Shown here in pieces: positions 1-12,200 of a DNA stretch of 64,000 nt. The position numbers and the translations under genes are program-made. The notes under the pieces are model-generated. The model made no database searches and was not told where the DNA came from. It saw only the letters and a list, made by a program, of their open reading frames with translations. The stretch is taken from assembly GCA_030737835.1 (NCBI GenBank), contig CM060851.1, positions 6,301,635 through 6,365,634 of the forward strand. The letters run 5' to 3'. Position 1 is the first letter of the stretch; each line of letters opens with the position of its first letter. This stretch comes from Acorus gramineus. Its lineage: Eukaryota; Streptophyta; Magnoliopsida; Acorales; Acoraceae.

Positions 1-2511
1 ACTCCCCTCAATGGTGCCATTCCATAAGAATCTTCTTCTTATTTTGTCTATCACCTGAAGAATGCCACTTGGAATTTTGAAAATGGAAAGGAAATAAATG
101 GGAAGGCTTGTGAGTACCGCATTAAGAAGCACCAATCTTCCACCCAAACTAAGCAATCTTCCCTTCCAACCTTTCAATTTCTTTTCGAATCTGTCAATAA
201 GGAGAGCCCAATCTCTCTTACGAAGAGAGGAAGTATGAAGAGGTAAACCAAGATATTTGGTTGGAAAGGCAGCGGCTTTGCAACTGAATCTTGAAGCAAT
301 TCGATTTACCTCATCAAAGGGGATGTTAATGCCAAAAAGATTACTTTTGTTCAGATTCACCTTGAGGCCGGACAAAATTTCAAAACACTTGTAGATGAAG
401 ACGAACCCATCAAGATTGCTTTCTCGCTCATCACAAAAGAGAATGGTATCATCTGCATATTGGATATGAGAGACCCGAGATCCACCTTTTGTTACTTCAA
501 TACCATGAATCCAATTATGAGAAACCCCCTTTTTGATCAGTCTGCCCAAAATATTTGCCGCAAGGATGAATATGAAGGGGGATAAAGGGTCCCCTTGACG
601 GAGACCCCTACCCGAATTGAAGAAACCCACTGCTTTACCATTAACAAGAATTGAAAGTTTGACCGTGCCGATGCATTCCTTTATCCACCACAACCATTTA
701 GAGGAGAAGCCATAGTCCACCAAGATGTTCCAGAGGAAATCCCATCTGACCAAATCATAAGCCTTCTCGAAATCAAATTTGCAAAGAAAACCTTTTCTTT
801 TTGATTTGTGTGCTCCAGATACACATTCTTGGGCAACAAGGAAACCATCAAGTAGGGACCGACCCTTAATAAAAGCCGATTGACTGAGGTCCACCAGATC
901 TGGGATCACTCTTCGTAGCCGACTTGCTAGCACCTTAGCAATAATTTTACACGAGCTGTTAAGAAGGCTAATGGGCCGGAATTCACTAACACGTTCCGCA
1001 CCATTCTTTTTTGGAATTAGAGCAATATGAGTTGCGTTGAGGCACCCACGTCCGTGACGACATTCGTAAAATTCTTCCATCATCTCCATAACGTCCTCCT
1101 TAACTGTAGGCCAGAAGCATTGGAAGAATTTCATAGAGAAGCCATCGGGACCGGGAGCTTTATCTCCGTCCATGCCAAGTATTGCATCCTTCACTTCCTC
1201 TTCCACAAAAAGAGCATCAAGAAAGGATTGTTGATCAGTGGAAAGGCAAGGAAGAGAGTCATCATGCCAAGTCGGGAGCCAAGAGCTATCTTTGTGAAAG
1301 AAAGATTTGAAATGATCCACAATATGGTTTTCAATATCTTCCTTAGATACCAATTTTTCATTGCCTTTCAAAATGGAGGTAATAAGATTTTGACGTCTTC
1401 TAGAATTTGCAACCTGATGAAAGAATTTAGTATTCCCGTCTCCTGATTTGAGCCAAACTGCTCTCGATCTTAGGCGCCAATACTCCTCCTCTTGCTTAAG
1501 GATGACAAGAAATTCTTCTTTTGCTTTCATCCTATCTTCAAGATCTGAAGAGGAAAGAGGACCATTTTCCTCCAATATCTCCCAACGTTGAAGGGAATCC
1601 TCCAATGACGTTTTCCAAGCCCGGCGATGGAGTCTTATTTGCCTACTCCACTCGATAAGCTTACTTTTAATGAATTTGAGCTTGCATGATAGCTTCCGAG
1701 CTCCCTTGCCAATCACTGTTGCAGAAGCCCACCAGGATTTCACCAAATCATGAAAACCATCTTCGAGGAGCCACCAATTCTCGAACTTGAAATGAGACGA
1801 CCGAACGTCGTCACTTGAAGAAGAAAGAAGGATAGGATTGTGATCAGACACCGTTCGAGGCAATCCATCCAATCGAACCAGAGGAATGAAATCATTCCAA
1901 GATAAGTCAACAAAACAACGATCAATCTGAGACAATGTAGGAATGTCCCTAAGATTACTCCAAGTGAATCTTTTATTTTAGAGAGGAATTTCAATCATGC
2001 AGGAGACTGAAATCCAATTCCTTAAGCCTCTAGAACCACTGATTGGCCCCAAAGAAGAACTTCGATCTTTAACAGAGACTATGGCATTAAAATCCCCCAT
2101 GACACACCAGGGAAACGTGCTAAAAGACCGACATTCATGCAATTCCATCCAAAACTGATCTTTCAAAGTATCATCCGTAGGGCCATATACTCCTGTGAAC
2201 ATCCACCGAGACACAGAATTGACATCTTCGAGAACAGTAGATACCGAAAATTGGCCAATTTTCGGTTTAATCAGCCTCCATTTATGTTTCCTCCATCCTA
2301 CTATGATTCCTCCAGAAGAACCGATAGCCGGAAGGGAGGTCACATCAAAAACAGGACAACCACCAAATTGTCTAATCAACAATGGAGTCACAGACAGGAT
2401 CTTAGACTCCTGAAGGCAGAAAACATCCACCTTATGATGCGCTAGAAGACCTTTCACTGCTTCTCTTTTTCTCACATCCCCTAAACCCCTGATGTTCCAA
2501 GATAAAATCAT
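1..2511 (-). pseudogene. LINE endonuclease-reverse transcriptase, one in-frame stop
   Basis: The frame opens with a methionine at 2511 and the APE-type endonuclease start ILSWNIRGLG, followed by the LQESK and GDFNA motifs of that fold. An in-frame TAA at 1978-1980 interrupts it. The same frame then continues with FTWSN and a reverse transcriptase core: RPISLL, SAFIKGR, GLRQGDPLSPF, and the catalytic YADD at about 434-446. Frame checks at 1800, 480 and 60 agree, so I see no frameshift between the stop and the window edge. The finger/zinc tail lies off the window. The protein would nick target DNA and prime reverse transcription on it. The single nonsense codon makes this copy non-autonomous unless it is read through. 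Confidence 0.88.
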
Positions 2512-2560
2512 AGAAAACAGAATTGATATAGTAATCTTCTCCTAATTCAGGGGTGATGGA
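1..2560 (-). mobile_element. LINE (non-LTR retrotransposon), 5'-truncated, antisense in PRT6 intron
   Basis: The minus strand reads as the second open reading frame of a plant L1-type LINE: endonuclease at about 2511-1981, then reverse transcriptase down to the left window edge. No ORF1 is seen between it and the PRT6 exon at 3273, so the copy looks truncated at its 5' side. Its 3' end and target-site duplication lie outside the window. The upstream limit (about 2520-2560) is approximate. It lies in an intron of PRT6, opposite to the gene's direction, because the exon at 3273 continues an upstream PRT6 coding region. LINE tails of the same general class recur near 15.2, 32.8 and 56.6 kb. Confidence 0.9.
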
Positions 2561-3272
2561 ATTGGGGAATAAAAAAAAAAAGACTTCTCCTAATTACACC
2601 TGTCAACAACTTAAAATAACAAGAGATACTAGCTCCCCACCTGACCAACCCCCTTTTTGATAAATATTAACACTGACTCACTGGTGCAAAAACTAATAGT
2701 ATTGCACCTCTTGCAACTTTTCACTAGTTCTACTTTTTCCTCTATGTTAGCTTATTCCTCATTCAAGATTCAATGGTAGTTGACTGTCATTGTTCTTTGA
2801 CTTCTCTTTTCTCTTCTTATTGCTGTTTACTCCATTGTCATAGAATTATATGTTTTCATCCATAATCCTATTAGGCAATGACGTCAAAACTTAGCCCCAT
2901 CATGTATTAGACTTGGTGTATCTTGTTTAATTACTGTAGTGACGTGTCATGTCCATGAAAGCAAACACATCCTGAGCCCCATGTATCTTTATCCACCTTC
3001 TCCTACAAATCTTGGACTCGATCCTTATTCAGACAGGAAATTTTGTTTCCTGGCTTGAGCCCGGGTAAATAACTACAATTATGGAGCACCTGGTGAAAAA
3101 GGAACATCATCAGTGTTTTTTTTTTATTTTATTTTTTAAGTTAGGTTTCATTCAACTTTTTATGTATGATGGTTGAGTGGTCGTAGATTCACTACTCAGA
3201 TTATTAAAGTTGAATCATGGTTATCTTTAAATCAAGATATGAAGAGGTTCTCTTGTTCATTACCACTTGCAG
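2561..3272 (+). other. PRT6 intron remainder (no gene)
   Basis: AT-rich sequence between the LINE and the first visible PRT6 exon. It ends in a pyrimidine-containing stretch and a splice acceptor (AG at 3271-3272). I see no coding signal in it. Confidence 0.6.
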
Positions 3273-6200
3273 ATTGGCAAACTTGAAGATATATATGAGA
3301 ACACTTTTCAAGTGGTGGATGATATTTGCTATGTACTGAACAATGCCGAAGTTCCCAAGCATGTGGCCTGTGATCAACCAGAGATCTATAGGACTTGGAT
3401 GAAGCTCTTAAGTATGGTGCAAGAAATAGATCCTCAGAAGAGAATGGCTCGTGTGTATGTGGACGACGAAAATGAGAACTGGCACACTCCATTTGAATTA
3501 ACACAGTCTCTTGGAAATGTCAACTCTCTCTTGGTCTCTGGAGCATTCTCTGTTAATGATGCTGATGAAAGTAAGGATGATTCTTGCTATCGCGTGTGTG
3601 ATGATGGAGACGGGCTGCGACGTGCAATAGCAGGAAGATTCTCCCCACAAAACTATACCTGCAATGTAGCGGGCAAAATTAAAGAATCTGTTGGTGAATT
3701 ACAATGTGATGCTAATGTGTACCTTTCGGTCCCATCTGCTGCATCATTGTTATTTTTTGAGTGCCTAAAAGCTATTGAGAATTGCTTTGGAATGGACACT
3801 AAAAATGGAAAAGGTACTAGTTCAGGAGGAAAGACATCCAGATGTGGAATTCGTGGAAAAATGGGAAGTCTATGCTGGCCTTTCTCAGAGGAGACATTTG
3901 AAAGGCCTGGTTGTTCTTCATATGTGGCACGTGGGCCCCAAATGAATGGCAATCTGCATGGTGAAAAGGCCATCCCATCAGGGGTTGACGGTATGGATGT
4001 TAGCCGTACATATCCAGAACAGAGCTTTGCAGTTGTTCCGGATGGTACTTCTATGCAGATGGACTCTCACATGGATTTGGATAGCTTGGGTTTGTTTAGT
4101 TTGACAGATTGGCCTAATGTCATTTATGATGTTAGTTCAAGAGAGATATCTTATCACATTCCTTTACATCGACTACTTTCGTTGTTATTACGGAAAGTTG
4201 TAGAAAAATATCATGGTAAATCTGGAATGCTGGGTTTAAAAACTGCCATCCCCGTGATACCTTCTTCTGGATTTCATCCCAATTTCTTTCAGCAGATCCT
4301 ACGAGGTACCCATCCATTTGGGTTTTCTTCATTTGTGATGGAGCATCCCTTACGGTTAAGAGTGGTTGTTGCCCAGGTACGTGCAGGGATGTGGAGGAGG
4401 AATGGTGATGCAGCTATAGCATGCTGCGAGGGCTACTGTTTTCGTTGGTAAGTAAACAATGGCCGTAACTGGAAATTATTTAGTCAGGATAGTTATTAAT
4501 GTCTGGAACTAAAAATGGAACTCACCTTCTTGGGCTTGTTTTCTATTTTCAGGTGTGAACAAGGTTTAGAGTCGGATCTGTTTCTGTTGCAATGCTGTGC
4601 TGCATTAGCTCCACCGGAGTTTTATGTTAAGAGGATTCAAGAAAGATTTGGACTATCTAACTATCTCTCTCTGAATCTCAAAGAATATGACGAGTATGTG
4701 CTAGCCTTTCCTTTTTACATTTTATTTAGTGTTTGAATGTTTTGGTAATCTGTCAAGGACAGGTTTTTCTTCTATTTAACCATATGTATGCCATGTCATA
4801 ATAATACAGAATTCTACAACTATGGACCATGTCTTATATGTTATGAGAAACAGGTGAGAAAACTAGAGTGCTTTCCAAGTTATTGTATGTAATAATAAAA
4901 AAAACCCTGGCACAACAAAATAAATTATCCAGGATGCTTTCTTCTTCTTTGTGTACCTTTCATTCTTGGGGGGCATCGGGTGACAATTACATGCTTGAGT
5001 AATATCCTTTGCTGTGGTGTCAACATCAGGATGTTGATACTTTATTATTCTCCTCTTCCTAGTTGCCAATGTTTTCTTTCATCTGCTATATTTGAGATGT
5101 ACAATCGATTTAGATGATGTAGTTGTTGTCAGTTGTCATTTCTGGTCTATAGATGATACAATTGTTTACTATTTTAGAACCAAAGAGTAACTGATTAGCA
5201 CTCTGTCATGGAAAGTGATCTTGAAAAAACAGAATTTGTGCAGTTTAAGTGATTATTAGAGGTGTGCAACTTGACTTACATGAGGGGACAAGTGTATCGC
5301 ATATCATATAAGTCAAGATGTCAAGTGCACGTGTTTCCTTGCATGAATTGCATCTCTTGCATGAAGTTTATATGAGTGAGCCATTCGATTATATCAAATG
5401 TGGCTGGAATGGGCTGGGGTGCATAGTGCAAGTCACGCTGCCCATTATTAGTTTTCACCATCGAGTGGACATTTGTTGTGGTACGAGGAGATTTGGTACT
5501 GGGATTGACCATAATCTTTCATTGTCATTCGTTCTGCAATATCCGGTGTTTATTAGCTTGTTTGTCTCATGCATGTAGGCATGGACAGTTTGAGAGTTTT
5601 TACGTGCCAGGTGAATTGCTGATATGCAATACTTGCAAATGAATGAGATATATATAGTTGTGTTGAATTGATTCTATATTGTGCTTTTTTCTTGCCAAAA
5701 TCAATAGTCCAACCAAGATTGAGGACATGACAAGTCTGTCATCTTGTGCATAATTGGGTCTAAAATTTAAATATAGAAGAGTGGACCAATTGAACCGTGA
5801 ACTTTAATGAGACCTTTTCAATGGAGCTGGCAATGATGAACATTGAACAGTGTTCTTTATGCATTTGCCTGCTCCTAGAATCATACTGGTTCTGAACAGC
5901 TACAACTACAATGCTCGTGTGTATCATATGTAATAATAGAGGGCATCTTTTGGATATGTAGTCACCAGAAGTTTTTTCCTGTATCATCTAAGGAGTGTGC
6001 ATTGCAGAGTGAGAAGAGGGGAGAGTTTTTGGAAAAGCTCTGTTCAAGCCAACTGATAGTATACCACTTCTATATTTTTCCCCAGAATACTCCTATTGTA
6101 TATGACTACACAATAATACCTCTGCGTTATACTACTTCATTATGCTGTTTCCAGTTTAATAAAATTGGTCATACTACATATTTCAAGAAAAAAAAACCTG

Positions 6201-9200
6201 TATGTCATTTGACCTCTTCTTCTATGAAACAGTATACAAGTGTAAATGTCCTTTCTGTATTTGATTTTGAAGTTTGTATTTTCTCATCCTGTTCAGATTT
6301 TCATGCATCTATAATTTATTTTTTGTTAATGAACATCTGTCAGCATAATGATGTCAGTTTCCTTGCTCGCTGGTGTTAGTGCCTTCAACCCAAGTTAGAC
6401 TGGGATAGCAAGGTTTCTTCTTCTTTTTTCTGATTACCTTGTTTCTTGAATAGAAGGCAACTCCCAACCCCCTACCCCCCAACAAAAATAAATAAATAAA
6501 TAAAAATATAAGAAACAGAAGAAAAGAAAAAACACCCACACCCACATTGCACCTTTTATCTACAAGAATAATAAACGGGTAGGGTTTAGCCTGACACCTC
6601 AAACCCATTGGGTTTATTAATAAAATAATACATGTTGAATGTCATATGTTTGTGTCGTATTAAATGTTCGTTTTCCATGACTACACTTCTAGATTTAGAT
6701 TCTTGGATCTAAAAATTTTCTGGGTGCTCTCAGGTGTGAACCAGTTTTAATCCAGGAAATGCTCACTCTTCTTATACAAATTGTCAAAGAAAGGCGGTTT
6801 TGTGGGCTTTCTACGACTGAAAATTTGCAGAGAGAATTGGTTTATAAGCTAGCTGTTGGAGATGCTACTCGTAGTCAGCTGACAAAATCTCTTCCCCAAG
6901 ACTTATCCAAGAGTAATGAGCTGCAAAATGTTTTGGATACTGTTGCAGAATATTCTAAACCATCTGGAATAAAGCAGGTATGAACCCACTCCAATTGGAA
7001 AATATAAAACATGTATTTTTTCTTTCGCATGGTTTGCAGGAACTGGTCATGTCTTGGTGCTTATCTTTCAAACTTCTTTTGAATTCCAGGGGAGATATAC
7101 TCTGAGGAAATCTTACTGGAAAGAATTAGACCTATATCACCCTCGTTGGAGCTCAAGAGAGTTACAAATTGCCGAGGAAAGATATTTACAATTATTTAAG
7201 GTTTCCCCTCAGACTTCTCAGTTACCTCTATGGACAAGAGTTTTTCAAGCTCTGAGTCCAATTTATAGAATAGCTATGTCCAAGGCTGTATTCATGATCA
7301 TTCGTGCTGTGGTATTTTATGCCACTTTCACTGAGAAGACATCTGTATCACGCGCTCCTGAAGGAGTTCTTCTCACAGCATTACACTTACTTTCATTGGC
7401 ATTAGATATCTGTGAAAAGCAGAACACCCATATGGGTGAACTTGGTGGTAATGCCGACTTTTCATATTCTGATAATCAGTCGTGTGGCAGAACATCAGTC
7501 CATGACAAATATTATTGTCCTTTGTTACTTTATGCAAGTAAAGAGATTGATTCTGGATCTACAAATCAATCAGATACTGGGAAACATGAAAGCATGCTTT
7601 CACTGCTTGTTTTATTACTTGGAAGGTATAAGAAAGAAAATGATTTGGACAACATGGATTCAAGACAGAGCAGTGTATCTTCTTTAATTGAAAGTTTATT
7701 AAGGAAATTTGCTGAGCTTGATGTTCATTGCAAGAGTTCACTGAGCAAACTAGTGCCTGATATTATAGCTCATCTTCCCCAGCAACCTTCCCACCATACA
7801 ATGCCGGGATCAGTGGTGGCCTCTAATGCTGAGAAGAGAAAGGCAAAAAAACGAGAGCACCAGGCAGCCATATTGGTGAGCTGTTCTATTTTATTACATT
7901 ACAAACTCATGGTAGTGTCAGATATATTTAATTATAAAAAAAAAATTCCAAAATTCTTCAATTGATTTTTCTATTCAATCAACCCATTAAAAATATATAG
8001 GGTTTGTTCTTGTTTTGAAAGGTGTACACCTTTTGGTTTATCTGTAAAGTTCACATAATTATATGTGGCCGTGTGGGTGATATTGTTCATGTCTTTGTGG
8101 AATGGCAAACCATGAAAGTGATAAAAACAAGAAAAAACTAATATATGTCTGAAACCATAATTCATGATGATTTTAGAAGGGCCCAGGCAGGGGAATTCTG
8201 TAGTTTCTGTATTCATCTATCATATATCGTCCCTTAACATGAAGGACCGAAGAAATATAGCTCTAATAATCCTGTCACTGTATCAGAAGGAAGAATATTT
8301 ATTCATGTGTATGACCTTTTTGTTTCCCTTCTTTATTTGAAAGTGGGATGTGAAGTCGTAAACACCCAAAAAGGGAGGAAAGATATCCCCCTTATACAGA
8401 AGTTAGCCAAAAGCCTTCAAACCTATTTGCACCCAGTCTCCTACACATAAAATGTCCTTGCCTATTCATTCTCAGTGTATTAGCTCCCAATCTATACTCT
8501 CAGTCTTTCACCACACACTTAACCTATCTCTCATATTGTCTCATGTGTATGATTTTATCCTTAACTTTGTAGAGTAATTATGGAATGAATTCTGAAGTTG
8601 TTTCTCTTTCTCTTTCATAATGAATTTATTGAACTGTCCTTAAGTGCTAACTGTCTCATTCTTTACTGACCTGTTCACATAGGAAAAAATGAGAGCTGAG
8701 CAGTCCAAATTTCTTGCTAGCCTTAAGTCCTCAATGGCAAGCGGGATGGATTCTTTGAATTATGAGAATGATGAGTCTATTTCCTGTGTGGACCAAATTT
8801 TGGTAGAGTCAACACCAATTGTTTGTTCACTTTGCCATGATCCAGATCCCACGATTCCCATTTCTTTCATGGTTCTTCTCCAGGTGAGGAACATAATATA
8901 AGGCTCTGGTGCTGAAGTTCTGTGATATATTTTCCTATACTTCCTTTCCTTGTAGGCTTATTTATTGTTACTGAAGGTATTCCAATACTGATTGTCTTAT
9001 ATCATGTGATGAAAACTAGAAATCTTGTTTAACCAGTCTTGTTGAGAAAGCGGTTCCATCTTGGGAAGATTTTTGCCAATCGAACAAGGATTTTGTAAGA
9101 AAGAATGAGATAACTCATGATTCTACTGACGAATCAGGCATTCCAGAAGTTAATTCAGTTTCTCAGAGTACATCAAATGAGTTATTGTATGAATCCCTAC

Positions 9201-12200
9201 TGGAAGGTAATTGTGTGTCAATGCAATGTTTTGAGAGTTTGTGCTTCAGTTTTATTATTGCCTCCTATTAATAAGCCTCATGATGCAGGCACAAACTCCA
9301 CATCTTCTGTTGAGATGATTGAGAAAGCTATCTACAAATCTGTTCAGGAATATATTCATGACTCATCAAACGAAGTGAGCACAATGACATTTTCAGTTCC
9401 ACATGCTGAAGACTCTTATAGGAAAAGCAATGATGAAGTTTGTCTTTTCCTCGAAGAATATTTTGGGTTGGAGAATGAATGTCCAAACAACCCAGAAGCT
9501 TCTATTAGCGATGCTGTATTTAAAAATAAATTATTAAGGTGTAAATCTTCTGAAGCTCCTTCTGCATCAGTTGATAGATATTGTCTCAAAGATTGTGATG
9601 GAATCCATATATCTACCTGTGGGCATGTTGTGCATCAAGAGTGTCACAATAGTTATCTGAAAACTATGAGGCAAGGGTAATCAATTAAATTCTGTGTGTA
9701 ACTTTCCATTTGTTTATTGCTTGTATTCTCGCCCCCCCACCCCCCCCCCCAAAACACAATTTTTATTTTTTTTGTGAGCCTATCTTGCCCTCCTGCAAAC
9801 TATGGTGTGTTTTTTTTTCTTAGTACATCATGTTTCATGTGAATAATACTATTTGCTATAATATCAAATGAGGTTACCCCTTCTCAGTTGTCATGGGTTG
9901 CTCGTGTCTTCAGTTGTGTTCCTACTATAAACCTCCATAAGGTGTCATGTTTGGCTACTTATACATATATCCCTTTCCTTTTTGTCAACTGTCTAAACCT
10001 TTACAATATAATGTTCTTGGCCTGATTTTATTTATACATAAATGAAACTGATCAGATACTAATTTTAAAATGGCGATCATGAAGTATATTTGTAGGCATC
10101 AAGTAGTGTGGTTATATTCAGATATTTTGTTCAACAAGACCATCAATTATATATACTATTTTGTTCAACAAGACCATATGTTGTCTCATGTTAATTTTGA
10201 ATCAGAGGCTATTAAGGTTTCCCAATGTGAATTTGTGATACAATTACATACTAGTCTTTGTGCTCTATCTTAAAAAATATACATCTCAAGGGGATGTATG
10301 CATGCAAGGAAAAGATGTTTTGCCTGAGATATATGAACTCAACATCATTGAAAGAGAGACATTATCCATTCACAAAAAAAAAGTAGTTCAGCCTCATTCA
10401 GAGCAGTCTGTGTATAATGATTCTAATGACTAGTGGAACAAAGACAAACAAGAAACTTGCAGAATGAACAGACAAAATGTGTTAGGTGGATAATTTATAA
10501 ACATACATTCTTAATGATCTTTTTGAATGGATGATGCTTTGCACCTTAGGTTGTTGTCAGAAAAGGCAGCATGGACAGCAATTATGGTCTTGTGTTTTTT
10601 TTTTAAATTGTTTTTTAACTCAACAGTAATTGAAATATTTGTGTAAACAAATTTTTGTTAATAAAGTGGGAGAACTGAACGATTTATCTTTCCTTGTTTT
10701 GTATCACAGGTATAATATGAGACATGGCGAGGGAGGGCGCAGTGTAGACCCTGACCAGGTATATTATTGATGTGCTGGTTTTCTGGTGACATCCCACAAA
10801 AACCTTCATCTTTTACACTTCTGGTTTAAGAACACACAAATAGTGCTTTTTTGCCCCCTCTAGAATTTTTATATTTCATTGTCTCTTTTAGATCAATTTT
10901 GGAACAGATGTTTCCTTGTGTGTTCTTTGACATGATTATCTTTATCAGGGGGAATTTCTCTGCCCAGTGTGTCGCAGATTTGGAAATTCTATATTGCCCT
11001 CATTACCTGGAGATATTGATATGCGGAAGCGGATAATGTCATCAGATGTTAGTTCAACATCATTGGCAGGATGCTCAACCTCATCAGAATCAGAGAATTA
11101 TGTGTGTCTTCTTTCACAAGCTCTGACACTTCTCCAGAAAACAGCCAACATGGTCGGGCAGAGTAACTTTCTGAGCCTTTCAGGAAAATTGAATGAGAGA
11201 AGTGAGCCAGCTCTAGATCCTGTATTATGGAAATTATGTTCTATGTATTTTCCTGACACTAGCAATAAATTCCTGGACTCCGGATTGCTAAGCAGATCTC
11301 TTTATTTGTGGGATACTCTTCAGTACACCATGTCATCGACTGAAATTTCTGTACGTGGCAAGAGAGTCTATTCACATTCAGGAAGTTCTATCCCTGTCCT
11401 TGAACCATTATATAGAGAGATTCAGTCATCTAGTGGATTTATATTGTCATTTCTACTCCAAATTACTCAAAAATGCCGAATTTCGAATACAGTAGAGGCT
11501 CATTTAAGGTTTAGAGGTGTTCAACTTTTTGCTGGTTCTATTTGTTCTGGTGTTTCTCTAGATGGTAATGCTATGCGCTTGGATAGACAAAGAGGTATGA
11601 TAGTACCTACCATTGATGTTTTTTCCTTGTTAGCTTAACGTATGCCTAAAAAAGCATTTGTACTTTTGTAAAGCATTTCTACCCCAATCTTAATATTGTA
11701 GTTCGTGAAATCTGACATGCCTATATAGCACTGGTGTTTGGCAGAATGTATTTAGCATATGCTTTGCGTACTGGAAGACAATCATTTCAGGTTACAAGGA
11801 TAGTGACCTTAGTGTTGGGTAATGTCCCTGTAGTATGGGTCTGGGATCCGAGCTAGATAAGGGTTATTGAATTATATTGAATAAGATATTGGATACTTAC
11901 AGGTGACAAGGACTTGGGATTGTACTACTCTTTGAACATTACATATAAAGTGTGTAGTCTATTTCATAAATAAATCACATGTTGGATGTTCTTAAATATT
12001 GATGAATATCTGCATGACATTTACATTACTGCTAGAATACCTTGTAATTCATTTTCTACCCAGTTTACTGTTCTGCTTGTGTCCGCATGCCACAGCAACA
12101 TTAATGTGGTATTGAGTTTTTGTAAGAGCTTGAGATGAAACCTTTTTTTATTTTGAAGAAGAAAATGTTTAAGCATGTTGTGTGTGTTTAATCTGTACAT

